From Mesoflavibacter sp037029465 (GTDB lineage: Bacteria; Bacteroidota; Bacteroidia; Flavobacteriales; Flavobacteriaceae), in the NCBI RefSeq assembly GCF_037029465.1, contig NZ_JAYMEM010000028.1, forward strand, positions 62,001-126,000: a stretch of 64,000 bases of DNA. The letters run 5' to 3'. Below the pieces are notes generated by a model. It did no database searches. It had not been told where the DNA came from and was given only the letters and a program-made list of their open reading frames with translations. A program made the translations under genes and the position numbers. Below are positions 1 to 9,022 of the stretch, piece after piece. Each line of letters starts with the position of its first letter. Within the stretch, counting starts at the first letter, position 1.

Positions 1-401
1 TTACTTTCTGATGGTGCAAATATATAATTTGTATTATTTCAAACCAACATAAAAAGTCATTTATTTTATGACTCTTAATACTGCTTCAAATTTGGTTCAT
101 TATGCCTTATCATTTCTACTAAATATCTTTAAGTTAATCATTCTGGAAACACATTAAATCGAGTAATCAACTATTTCATTATAGGTCTTTTAAGTGATGA
201 ACTTCTATAGAAAAATTTGAGGTAGAGAGTATTCATACAATATTACCGAAATATAAACGTCGCAAAATATTTTTCGGAAAAGGGACGGCATAAAGCCATC
301 GCTTCTTCCCTCGCTTATTTATTCCGTTTCCTTTCCACTCTAAAATTTTGTCTTCCGTTTGGGTTTTGCTCAAATATTGTTTAATCTAAAATCATTTAAT
401 T
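1..401. other. Non-coding left end of window
   Basis: No convincing gene is present. The stretch is AT-rich, with one leftward promoter-like sequence at its left edge and a slightly more GC-rich patch around 260-360. The latter is probably the leader of the gene that starts at 402. Confidence 0.5.
17..47 (-). promoter_or_regulatory. Leftward Bacteroidetes-type promoter
   Basis: Read on the minus strand, TATATTTG (24 to 17) matches the -7 consensus TAnnTTTG. A TTG lies about 20 bases upstream (47 to 45), as expected for the -33 element. It would drive a gene to the left, outside the window. This is a pattern match only. Confidence 0.35.
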
Positions 402-809
402 ATGGAAACAAAAGTAAAATCAAACGGAACAGCAAAAAAAGTAAATGCAACCGTTAAAAAGGAAGTTCAAAAGAAGTTGACCGAGGAAGCTATCGGAAAA
501 GCTGTTACACCGGAAAAGCTCGTGGTAGCCAAAAAACCAGAGATTAATTTGGATGACAGAATTCAAAAGTTTGAAAAATTGAGAGGTTTGGCCAATCAAC
601 GTGAACGGTTGACGGAAACATTGAACGAGCTTACCAAGTTCAATTACAATCAGGATGGTTCGAGTTCCTTCCATATAAGGGACTCACGTAATCTGGAATT
701 CAAGACGACCAACACGAATTTAATCAAGTTGGTAACTACACATTTACAGTCCACTTTGGAACAACGTAAATCAGAGATTGAAGAACAGATTCTAAAATTT
801 GAACTTTAA
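402..809 (+). CDS. Conserved mobile-element protein, unknown function
   Basis: A 135-residue soluble protein. Residues 1-45 are Lys/Ala-rich and probably disordered. The rest is charged and largely helical (LDDRIQKFEKLRGL, then a C-terminal helix ending LEQRKSEIEEQILKFEL), which suggests a short coiled coil. I know similar proteins only as unnamed backbone genes of Bacteroidetes conjugative elements. It stands alone, followed by a clear terminator, just ahead of a DUF932-type gene. No catalytic motif is visible, so no function is assigned. Confidence 0.75.
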   Translation: METKVKSNGTAKKVNATVKKEVQKKLTEEAIGKAVTPEKLVVAKKPEINLDDRIQKFEKLRGLANQRERLTETLNELTKFNYNQDGSSSFHIRDSRNLEFKTTNTNLIKLVTTHLQSTLEQRKSEIEEQILKFEL

Positions 810-832
810 TGAAGCTAATGTCTTCAAATGTG

Positions 833-866
833 AAAGCCTGCTCGCAAGAGTAGGCTTTCTTTTTTT
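833..866 (+). terminator. Intrinsic terminator
   Basis: An 11-bp stem AAAGCCTGCTC / GAGTAGGCTTT (one G-T pair) around a GCAA loop is followed by a run of T. It ends the gene at 402-809. Confidence 0.8.
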
Positions 867-872
867 AATCAT

Positions 873-890
873 ATCTGTCTTCAGACAGGT
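873..890. repeat. Short palindromic repeat ATCTGTC-TTCA-GACAGGT
   Basis: A 7-bp stem with a 4-base loop sits 15 bases upstream of the DUF932-like gene. Nearly the same hairpin (ACCTGTC-AGCC-GACAGGT) occurs at 2347-2364 upstream of the TolC-like gene. Such small palindromes are scattered repeats in flavobacteria; a role in these leaders is not shown. Confidence 0.55.
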
Positions 891-905
891 CTAAAATCAA
901 ATATT

Positions 906-1742
906 ATGTATTTAAATCGTTTACAACAAGATGAAATTTTCGTTTCAAATGAAATGAAATCGTTAAAAATTATTACTGGTATGGAGTCTCGAAGAGGACT
1001 TGAAAATGCCGTTATTTCCAATGACAAAATTGTGAATGTGGTCTCGAACAGTTATGGCCATATTCCAAATGAATTGTTTTTCAAAAAAGCCGAACAGCTA
1101 TTACTGGATGCCAATCTGAAATATCATAAACGCACGATTAACAGAAATGACAGGTCTTTCATTGCCGACTTTATAATCGAGGACCATAATCAGTTTTCGT
1201 TGAAGAATGAACAGGATAAGATATTACCGATGTTGCGTTTCAAAAATTCCTATGACGGAAGCGAAAAGACTTCCGGGCATTTTGGATTTTATAGAGAAGT
1301 ATGCACCAATGGCTTGCACGTTGCTCAATCAGAAATAGCATTTTCAATAAAGCACAGCAAAAACAATACAGATTTAATAATGCCGAAATTGAATTTTCTA
1401 TTCGAGAAGTTCTTGGATAACGAATACTACGAAATCACAAGAAAATTCAGGGAAATGGAAGAAATCGTACTTATCGACACCAAAGCATTCGTAAAGGAAA
1501 TATTGGAAAAAACGAAACTGTTCCGATATGAATGTAGCGACAAAAACGATAATCCTTCAAAGAAATCCAGGGAATTATTGGATATGATAGCCGAAGAAGG
1601 ACACGATTATTATAAAACGCCCACATTATGGGATGGGTATAACGCCTTTAATTGGATGCTTCACAATACCTTGAAAAAAACTTTTTCGCAACAGGAAAAA
1701 TTTGATAAGATATTGTTTGATGAAATATATGCAATGGTTTAA
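906..1742 (+). CDS. DUF932-like phage/plasmid protein
   Basis: A 278-residue soluble protein that resembles the DUF932 family found on plasmids, phages and conjugative elements. The supporting stretch is the central part, around MLRFKNSYDGSEKTSGHFGFYREVCTNGL (residues ~99-127), where DUF932 proteins carry a conserved N-S-x-D-x-(S/T) then G-x-x-R-x-x-C-x-N-G pattern. The molecular role of the family is not established; its members travel with transfer and stabilisation genes. The gene stands alone, followed by a metal efflux operon. The family assignment is from memory of the motif. Confidence 0.7.
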   Translation: MYLNRLQQDEIFVSNEMKSLKIITGMESRRGLENAVISNDKIVNVVSNSYGHIPNELFFKKAEQLLLDANLKYHKRTINRNDRSFIADFIIEDHNQFSLKNEQDKILPMLRFKNSYDGSEKTSGHFGFYREVCTNGLHVAQSEIAFSIKHSKNNTDLIMPKLNFLFEKFLDNEYYEITRKFREMEEIVLIDTKAFVKEILEKTKLFRYECSDKNDNPSKKSRELLDMIAEEGHDYYKTPTLWDGYNAFNWMLHNTLKKTFSQQEKFDKILFDEIYAMV

Positions 1743-1843
1743 AGAAACATTATAAAAAGGTTCATCCAGTACCTTAAACTGGATTTTCACCTTTTCTAAA
1801 AGAGATTGAAGTACTCTAAATTTTCACAAATAAGAAATAATGG

Positions 1844-1851
1844 TATCTTTG
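1844..1851 (+). promoter_or_regulatory. -7 promoter box TATCTTTG for the metal efflux operon
   Basis: TATCTTTG fits TAnnTTTG. It lies 6 bases before the ATG at 1858, so the transcript would begin at or almost at the start codon (leaderless). It also shows that the upstream in-frame ATG at 1840 lies before the promoter box and cannot be the start. Confidence 0.5.
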
Positions 1852-1857
1852 TACCTA

Positions 1858-2295
1858 ATGCAAAAACCAAATAAAATAGCGGCATTTTTCTTTTTAGGCT
1901 TGTTTAGCCTAATGATGCTGCATCAGGTTTTTCCGCATTTGCACCATCAACACGAGGACGCTCATTCCCATTCAGATATTGCCCATACTGGCGAACATCA
2001 TCATCACGATGATGATTCCCACGAAGAAGAATCCCCTTATGGGTTTTTTGGGTTCGTTATGGATATGCACATCCATTCCACGGTATCCAGCGATATAGTC
2101 TTACTTGAAAGGAATACAATCGAGCAACAAACCGTTGTTGAAAAGGATGTTGCAAAAAGTTCTTTTGAAACCCAAAATATCTTCTTAATTGATTACAGGC
2201 AAAATAGTAAATCGCCTGTCTATCATCCACCCAATAAATACTTTAATCCCTACCTCTCTTCCCTCGACTCACGAGGCCCACCATCTTTAGGTTAA
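1858..2295 (+). CDS. His-rich exported or membrane protein of a metal efflux operon
   Basis: A 145-residue protein from the ATG at 1858. One hydrophobic N-terminal segment (IAAFFFLGLFSLMMLHQVFP) is followed by a dense His/Asp/Glu run (HLHHQHEDAHSHSD, then GEHHHHDDD) that should bind divalent metals in the periplasm. The C-terminal half is ordinary and ends PPSLG. It is the first gene of an operon with a TolC-like channel, adaptor and RND pump, so a metal-capturing or sensing helper is plausible. It resembles the protein at 14044 in position and His content, but not clearly in sequence. Family unknown. Confidence 0.7.
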   Translation: MQKPNKIAAFFFLGLFSLMMLHQVFPHLHHQHEDAHSHSDIAHTGEHHHHDDDSHEEESPYGFFGFVMDMHIHSTVSSDIVLLERNTIEQQTVVEKDVAKSSFETQNIFLIDYRQNSKSPVYHPPNKYFNPYLSSLDSRGPPSLG

Positions 2296-2346
2296 TCGTT
2301 TAGGACTACGGTATCGCTACGGTACTGTTTCCTTTTATAAATGTAG

Positions 2347-2364
2347 ACCTGTCAGCCGACAGGT
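2347..2364. repeat. Short palindromic repeat ACCTGTC-AGCC-GACAGGT
   Basis: A perfect 7-bp stem with a 4-base loop 25 bases upstream of the TolC-like gene; partner of the hairpin at 873-890. Confidence 0.55.
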
Positions 2365-2389
2365 AAGATTAAACCTAAAATTTCACACA

Positions 2390-3574
2390 ATGAATAAACA
2401 CATCGTGTCCGCAATTTGCGGATGCCTGTTCTTTGTTAGTGGTTTCTCACAGGATAAAAATATAGAGCAACTACTTAATGAAATAGAACAGAATAACACG
2501 GAGTTAAAAGGCTATCAATCATTCATTGAAAGTCAGCAACTCGAAAACAGGAGCAACAATAATTTGCCCGACCCACAGCTTTCTGGCTTTTATTTGCCAT
2601 TTGGCGACAATAGAACTGGAGATTATACCGAATATCAACTATCGCAATCTTTTGAATTCCCAACGGTATATGCTGCTCGTGGCAAATGGAACGAGTCTAA
2701 ATCGCAACAGTTAGCATCAGCCTATGCTAACAAGAGACAGGAAGTCTTGTTGAAAGCGAAGAACACGCTTTTGGAACTTGCTTACTTGCAAAAACAAAAA
2801 ACTGTTGAAGCAGAAAGAAAAACCCAGAGCAAGCAGGTTTTTGACCAAATCCAAAAACTTTTTGATACCGAGCAAGTAGGCATTTTAGATTTGAATAAAG
2901 CGAAAATTGCTTGGATTCAAGAGCAGTTTGCCGTGGAACAGATTGAAACCGAAATTCAAATTTTGCTGTCAAAACTCAAAACGTTGAACGGCGGTAATGA
3001 AATTAGTGGCATTTCGACAGGACTTGCATTGCCTATTGAAGTTGGTGCGGAGGAAAGTCTTTGGCAGGAAAAATTATCAAATGACCCTTTACTGCAAGAA
3101 TTAAAGGCTATTGAGACATCTTCACTTCAAAAAGTAAAACTGGAAAAAAACAAAGTACTACCAAACGTAGCACTTGGCTACAATTATCAAGGCGTTAGCG
3201 GTAGTCATTATTCTGGTTTTTATGGCGGTGTCTCGATTCCCCTTTGGAATAGCAAGAACAAAGTAAAAGCTGCCGAAGCCAATTATGAGTATCAGCAGTC
3301 CAATACGCAAGTAATTAGCACTTCGCTTTACACACAGTTTCAGGAAACTTATAATCGATACGAATTGATGCTCAAAAAATACAATGAGTATCAAACAACA
3401 ATGGGCAATTTAGAAAGTGAGGATTTACTTTTTAAAGCCTATATGTTGGGCGAGTATTCGTTTATGGATTACTATGTAGAACTTCAGTTTTACAGAAATG
3501 CTTCAGATAAAATGTTGCAAATGGAAAAGGAACTGCAACTGCTTCAAGCACAATTATTAAAACATCAATTATAA
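2390..3574 (+). CDS. TolC-family outer membrane factor for heavy metal efflux
   Basis: A 394-residue protein with a signal peptide (MNKHIVSAICGCLFFVSGFSQ) and two long alpha-helical halves typical of outer membrane efflux proteins. The repeat halves contain PQLSGFYLPFGDN (first) and LGYNYQG...YGGVSIPLWN (second); GVSIPLW is a recurrent motif of CusC/CzcC relatives. It should form the outer-membrane duct of the RND pump encoded just downstream. It is an ordinary-length separate gene here, whereas the second pump in the window has its duct fused to the pump. Confidence 0.88.
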   Translation: MNKHIVSAICGCLFFVSGFSQDKNIEQLLNEIEQNNTELKGYQSFIESQQLENRSNNNLPDPQLSGFYLPFGDNRTGDYTEYQLSQSFEFPTVYAARGKWNESKSQQLASAYANKRQEVLLKAKNTLLELAYLQKQKTVEAERKTQSKQVFDQIQKLFDTEQVGILDLNKAKIAWIQEQFAVEQIETEIQILLSKLKTLNGGNEISGISTGLALPIEVGAEESLWQEKLSNDPLLQELKAIETSSLQKVKLEKNKVLPNVALGYNYQGVSGSHYSGFYGGVSIPLWNSKNKVKAAEANYEYQQSNTQVISTSLYTQFQETYNRYELMLKKYNEYQTTMGNLESEDLLFKAYMLGEYSFMDYYVELQFYRNASDKMLQMEKELQLLQAQLLKHQL

Positions 3575-3591
3575 ATTTTAAACATACAATT

Positions 3592-3834
3592 ATGAGGATT
3601 TCCAAAATAATATTCGCAATTCTAACAGTTTCAATTTTCACAATGACATCTTGTAGAGATACGAAATCAAAAACAGAAACCACTGAAGAACACGGTCACG
3701 ACCACGATGCAGACGGCAACCATATGGGCGATGAAACCATAGAGCAAGAAGAGTTTCAAGTAGAAAAAGATTCTATGGAAATGAAAACGGATAGCCATAC
3801 CCACGATGAGGGGAAGGAACACCAAGACCACTAA
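3592..3834 (+). CDS. Small His/Glu-rich lipoprotein
   Basis: An 80-residue protein with a lipobox ending MTSC at Cys21. The mature part is almost entirely acidic residues and histidines (EEHGHDHDADGNH, then HTHDEGKEHQDH at the end). It probably sits in the outer or inner membrane facing the periplasm and binds metal ions. It lies 17 bases after the TolC-like gene and 20 before the adaptor gene, so it is co-expressed. It could hand metal to the pump or buffer it; no family is recognised. Confidence 0.75.
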   Translation: MRISKIIFAILTVSIFTMTSCRDTKSKTETTEEHGHDHDADGNHMGDETIEQEEFQVEKDSMEMKTDSHTHDEGKEHQDH

Positions 3835-3854
3835 AAAACAAATAGATATAACAG

Positions 3855-5357
3855 ATGAAATATATACTCATAGTGCTTGCCTTTTTGGCAATGTCTTGTA
3901 ACAACAAGGCAGAAGACGCACACGCACACAATCCCGATGGTAGCCACGAAGGAGAAGAAATTCCACGCTTGGACCACACCATTTGGACAAACAAAACAGA
4001 ATTATTCGTAGAATTCCCTGCTTTAATAGTAGGCAGTCCAAGCAGGCTTGCAGCCCACTTTACGGTGTTGGACAAGCATCAGCCCGTTCGCGAAGGTTCG
4101 GTTACGCTTAGTTTGATTAAGGGCGATAAAGGCATTCGCAATATCGCAGATGCACCTTCATCACCAGGCATATTCTCGCCTACCATTCAACCAAAAGAAG
4201 CTGGTAGTTACCAACTTGTTTTTGAATTGAAAACGCCAGACTATTCAGATAAAATAACGATTGACGATGTTACGGTCTATAGTAATGCAGATGAAGCCAT
4301 AATGGCATTGGGTACTGCCGAAGATGATGGAAGTATCTCGTTCTTAAAAGAGCAGGCTTGGAAAATCGATTTTCAAACCGCACCTGTCGTTACGGGTAAA
4401 ATTTACGATGTTATCAATACGTCCGGTGTTTGGATGCCATCGCCAGGTTCTACAAAGTCCTTGGCGGCAAAATCCAATGGTGTGGTAGATTTTAAAGTAA
4501 ATAACCTAACCGAAGGTACAGCGGTAAAACAGGGTCAGTTGTTGATGAGCTTGAACAGTCAAGGTTTGGCATCCAATAATTTAAGTACGGATATCGCTTC
4601 CGCGAAAGCGACATTCCAACAGGCCAAATCGGAATATGAAAGGAAGAAAGAGCTATACGAATCCAAAATAGTCCCGAAATCTGAATTTGAAAAAGTAGAG
4701 AGCAGTTTCGAGATAGCCAAAGCCAACTATCAATCATTGGTGTCTGGTGTCTCGGGCGGAAGCAAACAAATACGTGCACCTTTTGATGGTTTTATCAAAT
4801 CCATAACTGTTTCAAATGGCGATTATGTAGAACAAGGTGTTACACTTGTAACCGTTGGGACGCATCAATCCAGAGTTTTAAAAGCGCAGTTAGCACCCAA
4901 CTACGGACTTACGATGGGTAATTTACAAGGTATATGGTATCAGGATAATGATAACCAATGGAAAGACGTAACTGATGCCGAGGGCAAAATCCTTTCGATT
5001 GGTAAGGACGTGGAACGTGAAAATCCTTTGATTTCTGTTTTTACAGAAGTCAATGCCACCGTCGATATGCCAATAGGAAGTCTAACACCTGTTCAGATAG
5101 CGATGGGAAATGCAACACAGAACACAATGATTCCTGTGAATGCTCTCTTGGAAGACTATGGAAGCTATTCCGTTATCGTTCAACTATCAGGCGAAAGTTT
5201 TGAAAGACGACCTGTTAAGCTTGGAAAGCGCAATGGCGAAAATGTAGAGATACTGGAAGGTCTGCAAGTTGGCGAAGTGGTAGTAACTACAGGAGCATAT
5301 CAAGTTAAAATGGCTTCAATGTCGGGTTCAACACCTGCACACGGTCACGAACATTAA
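3855..5357 (+). CDS. RND efflux periplasmic adaptor (membrane fusion protein)
   Basis: A 500-residue lipoprotein (lipobox FLAMSC, Cys15) with His-rich ends (AHAHNPDGSH near the N terminus, HGHEH at the C terminus). The first ~140 residues form an extra domain seen in long CusB-like adaptors of Bacteroidetes. A barrel-sandwich and lipoyl segment (NGVVDFKVNNLTEGTAVKQGQLL), a helical hairpin (residues ~245-300) and a second lipoyl half (IRAPFDGFIKSITVSNGDYV) follow. It links the RND pump at 5370 with the TolC-like duct at 2390. The neighbouring His-rich proteins support a divalent metal substrate. Confidence 0.88.
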   Translation: MKYILIVLAFLAMSCNNKAEDAHAHNPDGSHEGEEIPRLDHTIWTNKTELFVEFPALIVGSPSRLAAHFTVLDKHQPVREGSVTLSLIKGDKGIRNIADAPSSPGIFSPTIQPKEAGSYQLVFELKTPDYSDKITIDDVTVYSNADEAIMALGTAEDDGSISFLKEQAWKIDFQTAPVVTGKIYDVINTSGVWMPSPGSTKSLAAKSNGVVDFKVNNLTEGTAVKQGQLLMSLNSQGLASNNLSTDIASAKATFQQAKSEYERKKELYESKIVPKSEFEKVESSFEIAKANYQSLVSGVSGGSKQIRAPFDGFIKSITVSNGDYVEQGVTLVTVGTHQSRVLKAQLAPNYGLTMGNLQGIWYQDNDNQWKDVTDAEGKILSIGKDVERENPLISVFTEVNATVDMPIGSLTPVQIAMGNATQNTMIPVNALLEDYGSYSVIVQLSGESFERRPVKLGKRNGENVEILEGLQVGEVVVTTGAYQVKMASMSGSTPAHGHEH

Positions 5358-5369
5358 AAACGAAGAGAA

Positions 5370-8300
5370 ATGTTAAACAAAATATTATCAATTTCACTTC
5401 AAAACAGATTGCTCATACTATTGGGAGCGGTTGCATTGAGTGTGTTGGGCGTGTATTATGCACGTACAATGAACGTCGATGTATTCCCAGACCTTACAGC
5501 ACCAACGGTAACAATCCTTACCGAAGCGCACGGAATGGAATCTGAAGAAGTAGAAAAATTAGTGACCTATCAACTGGAAACTGCCTTAAACGGTTCGCCC
5601 AATGTGAGACGCATCCGTTCGTCATCGGCAGCGGGAGTTTCCATTGTTTGGATAGAATTTGAGTGGGGAACCGATATTTATCGGGCACGACAAATTGTAA
5701 GTGAACGTATTCCAATGGTACGGGAAAATCTACCCGAAGGAATTGGAGCACCAACAATGGCACCTATTTCATCCATTATGGGCGAAATAATGCTCTTGGG
5801 AGTGACATCGGATAGTCTTTCGCCAATGGAACTGCGAACCTTATCCGACTGGACCATCAGGCCTCGTATAAAAGCCATTGGCGGTATTGCAAACGTGGTG
5901 GTTATTGGTGGCGATTACAAACAATATCAAGTATTTGCCAATCCCGAAAAGATGAAGTATTACGACGTGAGCCTCTCAGAATTGGTAGAACACGTTAAGG
6001 AAGCAAATCAAAATGCGCCCGGTGGTGTCATCAATCAATATGGCAATCAGTACATCATTAAGGGAAGTGGTAGGGCGTATGCGCTGGAAGACTTACAGGA
6101 AGCGGTTCTAAAGGAAGTGAATGGTCAAACCATCAAGATTAAAGACGTTGCAACCGTACAAATTGGTGCAGCTGATAAAATTGGCGATGGTTCATTAAAC
6201 GCAAATCCCGCTGTGATTCTTACTATTTCTAAACAGCCCGATGTGAATACATTGGAGTTGACAGACCGACTGGATGAAGCCATTGCCGATTTGCAAAAAA
6301 CCCTGCCCAAAGGTGTCAACATCAAAAGTCAAATCTTTAGGCAGTCTGATTTCATAGATGCTTCTATAAGTAATCTAAATATGACTCTTTTAGAAGGTGC
6401 GTTCTTTGTAATGATTATCCTTTTCATTTTTCTGATGAACTGGAGGACTACCGTTATTTCCTTGCTGGCTATCCCAATTTCTTTATTGGTGTCCATCATC
6501 ATTTTAAAATGGCTGGGTTACACTATAAACACAATGAGTTTGGGTGGTATGGCCATTGCGATAGGTGCGTTGGTAGATGATGCCATCATCGATGTGGAAA
6601 ATGTATATAAACGCTTGCGGGAAAATATCAGAAAACCGAAAGCGGAGCGGGAATCGACCATAAAAGTAGTGCGTGACGCTTCAGTAGAGATTAGAAGTTC
6701 CATCATTATTGCAACCTTAATTATCATCGTATCATTTGTTCCCTTGTTCTTTTTAAGCGGAATGGAAGGTCGATTATTGCAACCGCTGGGCATAGCCTTT
6801 GTGACCTCGGTATTGACCTCATTGGTAGTTGCCGTGACGGTCACGCCCATTCTGTGTTCCTATTTACTGGACAATGAAAAGCTTTTGAACAAGCAAGCTG
6901 AAGGTACACGTGTGGAGCGATGGTTACAAAAGCATTATGGCAACCTTTTGGAACGTGCAACACGAATTCCCAAAACCATTATTGGCCTAACTGTGATTGC
7001 CTTTCTGTTAAGTCTTTTAGTGGTCACACAGTTGGGAAGGAGTTTTCTTCCTGAATTTAACGAGGGTTCTTTAGTAATAAGTGTAGTCGGTCCACCGGGA
7101 ATGTCCTTGGAAGAAAGTAATAAGACTGGAAAGTTAATAGAGACCATTTTATTGGATATGCCCGAAGTAGAGGTCGTTACTCGAAGACAAGGACGTGCCG
7201 AACTGGACGAACACGCGCAAGGTGTGAATGCTTCGGAAATCGATGTGCCCTTTGTTCTCGAAGACAAAACCAAAGAAGAATTCTTTGAAGAAGTCCGAAA
7301 TAAATTGAGCATCGCACCTGGTGTTAATATCACATTAGGACAACCTATCGCACACCGAATTGACCATATGCTTTCGGGTACACGTGCCAATATTGCAATC
7401 AAGATATTTGGTTCAGATTTACAACGTTTGTTTGAAGTTGGTAAAAGCATAGAGCAGAACATTAAGGATATAGATGGACTGGCTGACGTTGCAGTTGACC
7501 AGCAAATTGAAGTGCCTCAAATTCGTATTAAACCCAAGCGCCAGATTCTCTCGGCATATGGTATGACGGTTGGTAATTTGATGGAACAAGTAGATATCGC
7601 TTTTGCAGGAGAAGAAGTGGGCGAGATTTATGAAGGACAGCAATACTTTGATTTGGTAGTGCGCTATGAAAAACCGTTTCGGGATGATATTGAGAATATC
7701 AATAAAACCTTGATTAGTTTACCGAAAGGTGGACAAACTACGTTGGGCGAATTGGCAACAGTTCAATCGGTAAGTAGTCCAAACACTATCAATCGTGAAG
7801 ATGTACAACGAAAAATTGTGGTCGCTGCCAATGTTCAAGGTAGGGATTTACGTGGTGCAGTAAACGAAATAAAGGAAGTCGTCGCCAATAACGTGAATAT
7901 GCCAGAAGGCTACCGTGTACAATATGGCGGACAGTTTGAAAGTGAGTCCAAAGCATCACAATTGCTTTTGATAACAGCCATCATCGCGATAGCCATCATT
8001 TTCCTGTTGTTGTATTATGAATTTAAGGTCATAAAACTGGCGTTCGTAGTTTTAATCAATTTACCTCTGGCATTGATTGGTGGTATCTTGATTGTGTACT
8101 TTACATCAGGTATTATCAGTATCGCTGCGACCATTGGATTTATTAGTCTTTTTGGAATAGCAACCCGTAATGGAATTTTATTGGTTTCTCGTTATGAAGA
8201 TTTACGAAAAGAAGGAATCCAAGGCTTTCAATTGATAAAGAAAGGAGCTTTGGATAGATTAAATCCAATCTTAATGACAGCCTTTACAACAGGATTAGCA

Positions 8301-8453
8301 TTAATTCCATTAGCCTTAAAAGGTGGCGAACCGGGTAGTGAAATACAAAGCCCGATGGCGGTTGTAATTTTAGGTGGTTTGTTGTCAGCTACGATATTGA
8401 ATTTGGTGGTAATTCCTTGTGTGTATCAATTAGTTCTGAAAAAAGAAAAATAG
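5370..8453 (+). CDS. CusA/CzcA-family heavy metal RND pump
   Basis: A 1027-residue inner-membrane proton antiporter, full length for the heavy-metal-efflux RND family. The start of TM1, the periplasmic segment NVDVFPDLTAPTVTI and the GSEIQSPMAVVILGGLLSA motif near the C terminus are all present. The TM4 signature reads AIAIGALVDDAIIDVEN, unlike the DFG-x3-DGA motif of Zn/Co/Cd pumps. That places it nearer the monovalent-metal or unassigned HME groups, so the substrate is uncertain. It is the last gene of the operon starting at 1858 and ends just before a terminator. Confidence 0.9.
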   Translation: MLNKILSISLQNRLLILLGAVALSVLGVYYARTMNVDVFPDLTAPTVTILTEAHGMESEEVEKLVTYQLETALNGSPNVRRIRSSSAAGVSIVWIEFEWGTDIYRARQIVSERIPMVRENLPEGIGAPTMAPISSIMGEIMLLGVTSDSLSPMELRTLSDWTIRPRIKAIGGIANVVVIGGDYKQYQVFANPEKMKYYDVSLSELVEHVKEANQNAPGGVINQYGNQYIIKGSGRAYALEDLQEAVLKEVNGQTIKIKDVATVQIGAADKIGDGSLNANPAVILTISKQPDVNTLELTDRLDEAIADLQKTLPKGVNIKSQIFRQSDFIDASISNLNMTLLEGAFFVMIILFIFLMNWRTTVISLLAIPISLLVSIIILKWLGYTINTMSLGGMAIAIGALVDDAIIDVENVYKRLRENIRKPKAERESTIKVVRDASVEIRSSIIIATLIIIVSFVPLFFLSGMEGRLLQPLGIAFVTSVLTSLVVAVTVTPILCSYLLDNEKLLNKQAEGTRVERWLQKHYGNLLERATRIPKTIIGLTVIAFLLSLLVVTQLGRSFLPEFNEGSLVISVVGPPGMSLEESNKTGKLIETILLDMPEVEVVTRRQGRAELDEHAQGVNASEIDVPFVLEDKTKEEFFEEVRNKLSIAPGVNITLGQPIAHRIDHMLSGTRANIAIKIFGSDLQRLFEVGKSIEQNIKDIDGLADVAVDQQIEVPQIRIKPKRQILSAYGMTVGNLMEQVDIAFAGEEVGEIYEGQQYFDLVVRYEKPFRDDIENINKTLISLPKGGQTTLGELATVQSVSSPNTINREDVQRKIVVAANVQGRDLRGAVNEIKEVVANNVNMPEGYRVQYGGQFESESKASQLLLITAIIAIAIIFLLLYYEFKVIKLAFVVLINLPLALIGGILIVYFTSGIISIAATIGFISLFGIATRNGILLVSRYEDLRKEGIQGFQLIKKGALDRLNPILMTAFTTGLALIPLALKGGEPGSEIQSPMAVVILGGLLSATILNLVVIPCVYQLVLKKEK

Positions 8454-8470
8454 TAAATTGATTATAACTG

Positions 8471-8503
8471 TAAAACCTTCTTACTCTGGTAGGGAGGTTT
8501 TTT
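8471..8503 (+). terminator. Terminator of the first metal efflux operon
   Basis: TAAAACCTTC and GGGAGGTTTT form a stem followed by T residues, 18 bases after the pump stop codon. Confidence 0.6.
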
Positions 8504-8516
8504 ATGCCATTAGATT

Positions 8517-8927
8517 TATAATCCCATTCAGCACATTCCCCTACATTCCGCGAAAGCTTCATTCCGGGAAAAGCGCTTCACTCAAAAAAGGTCTTGGACA
8601 CAACTTCAAAGATTCCGATTTCCATTCCACTTGCCTACTCATTCCCGAGAAAATTCGGGAAGTGGTCAAACTCTATTCCAATCTACATCTTTAAAGTCAA
8701 GTCCGCTTTAAATCCTACTTCAAAAGAATAATTTGGTTCTATAATCCGTTCAGCACTTTCCCGCTACATTTCGCAAAAAGCTACATTTCGGGCAAAGAGC
8801 TTCTCTATAAAAAATCTTGGACCCAATTCCCGTTTTTGGTTTTCCATTCCGCTTCCCCTTCCCGCTTCGCTGGGAAGGAACGCTACATTCCCAAACCAAA
8901 ACCGTGAATCCAGTCCGCTTGTAATCG
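8517..8927. repeat. Two diverged direct repeats of about 195 bp
   Basis: Copy A is 8517-8715 and copy B is 8739-8927, about 222 bp apart. Both begin ATAATCC..TTCAGCAC, continue with TTCCC..CTACATT.CG..AAAGC and TCTTGGAC.CAA, share TTCCATTCC and end AGTCCGCTT..AATC. Identity is obvious but broken by many substitutions. Short reading frames here are not conserved between the copies, so I treat the region as non-coding. It adjoins the structured segment at 9023 and lies between the metal cargo and ssb. Confidence 0.65.
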
Positions 8928-9022
8928 GAAAGTCAAAGCCTCGATTTTCTTAACAGAATTAACGGCAAAGCCTACTTTGGTCTTTACTCGATAATTCTTA
9001 AAAACCGAACCTTTGCCTCACA

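Noticed and set aside
8458..8694. 78-codon frame in the repeat region
   Set aside because: It falls in repeat copy A, is not kept in copy B and has no protein-like composition.
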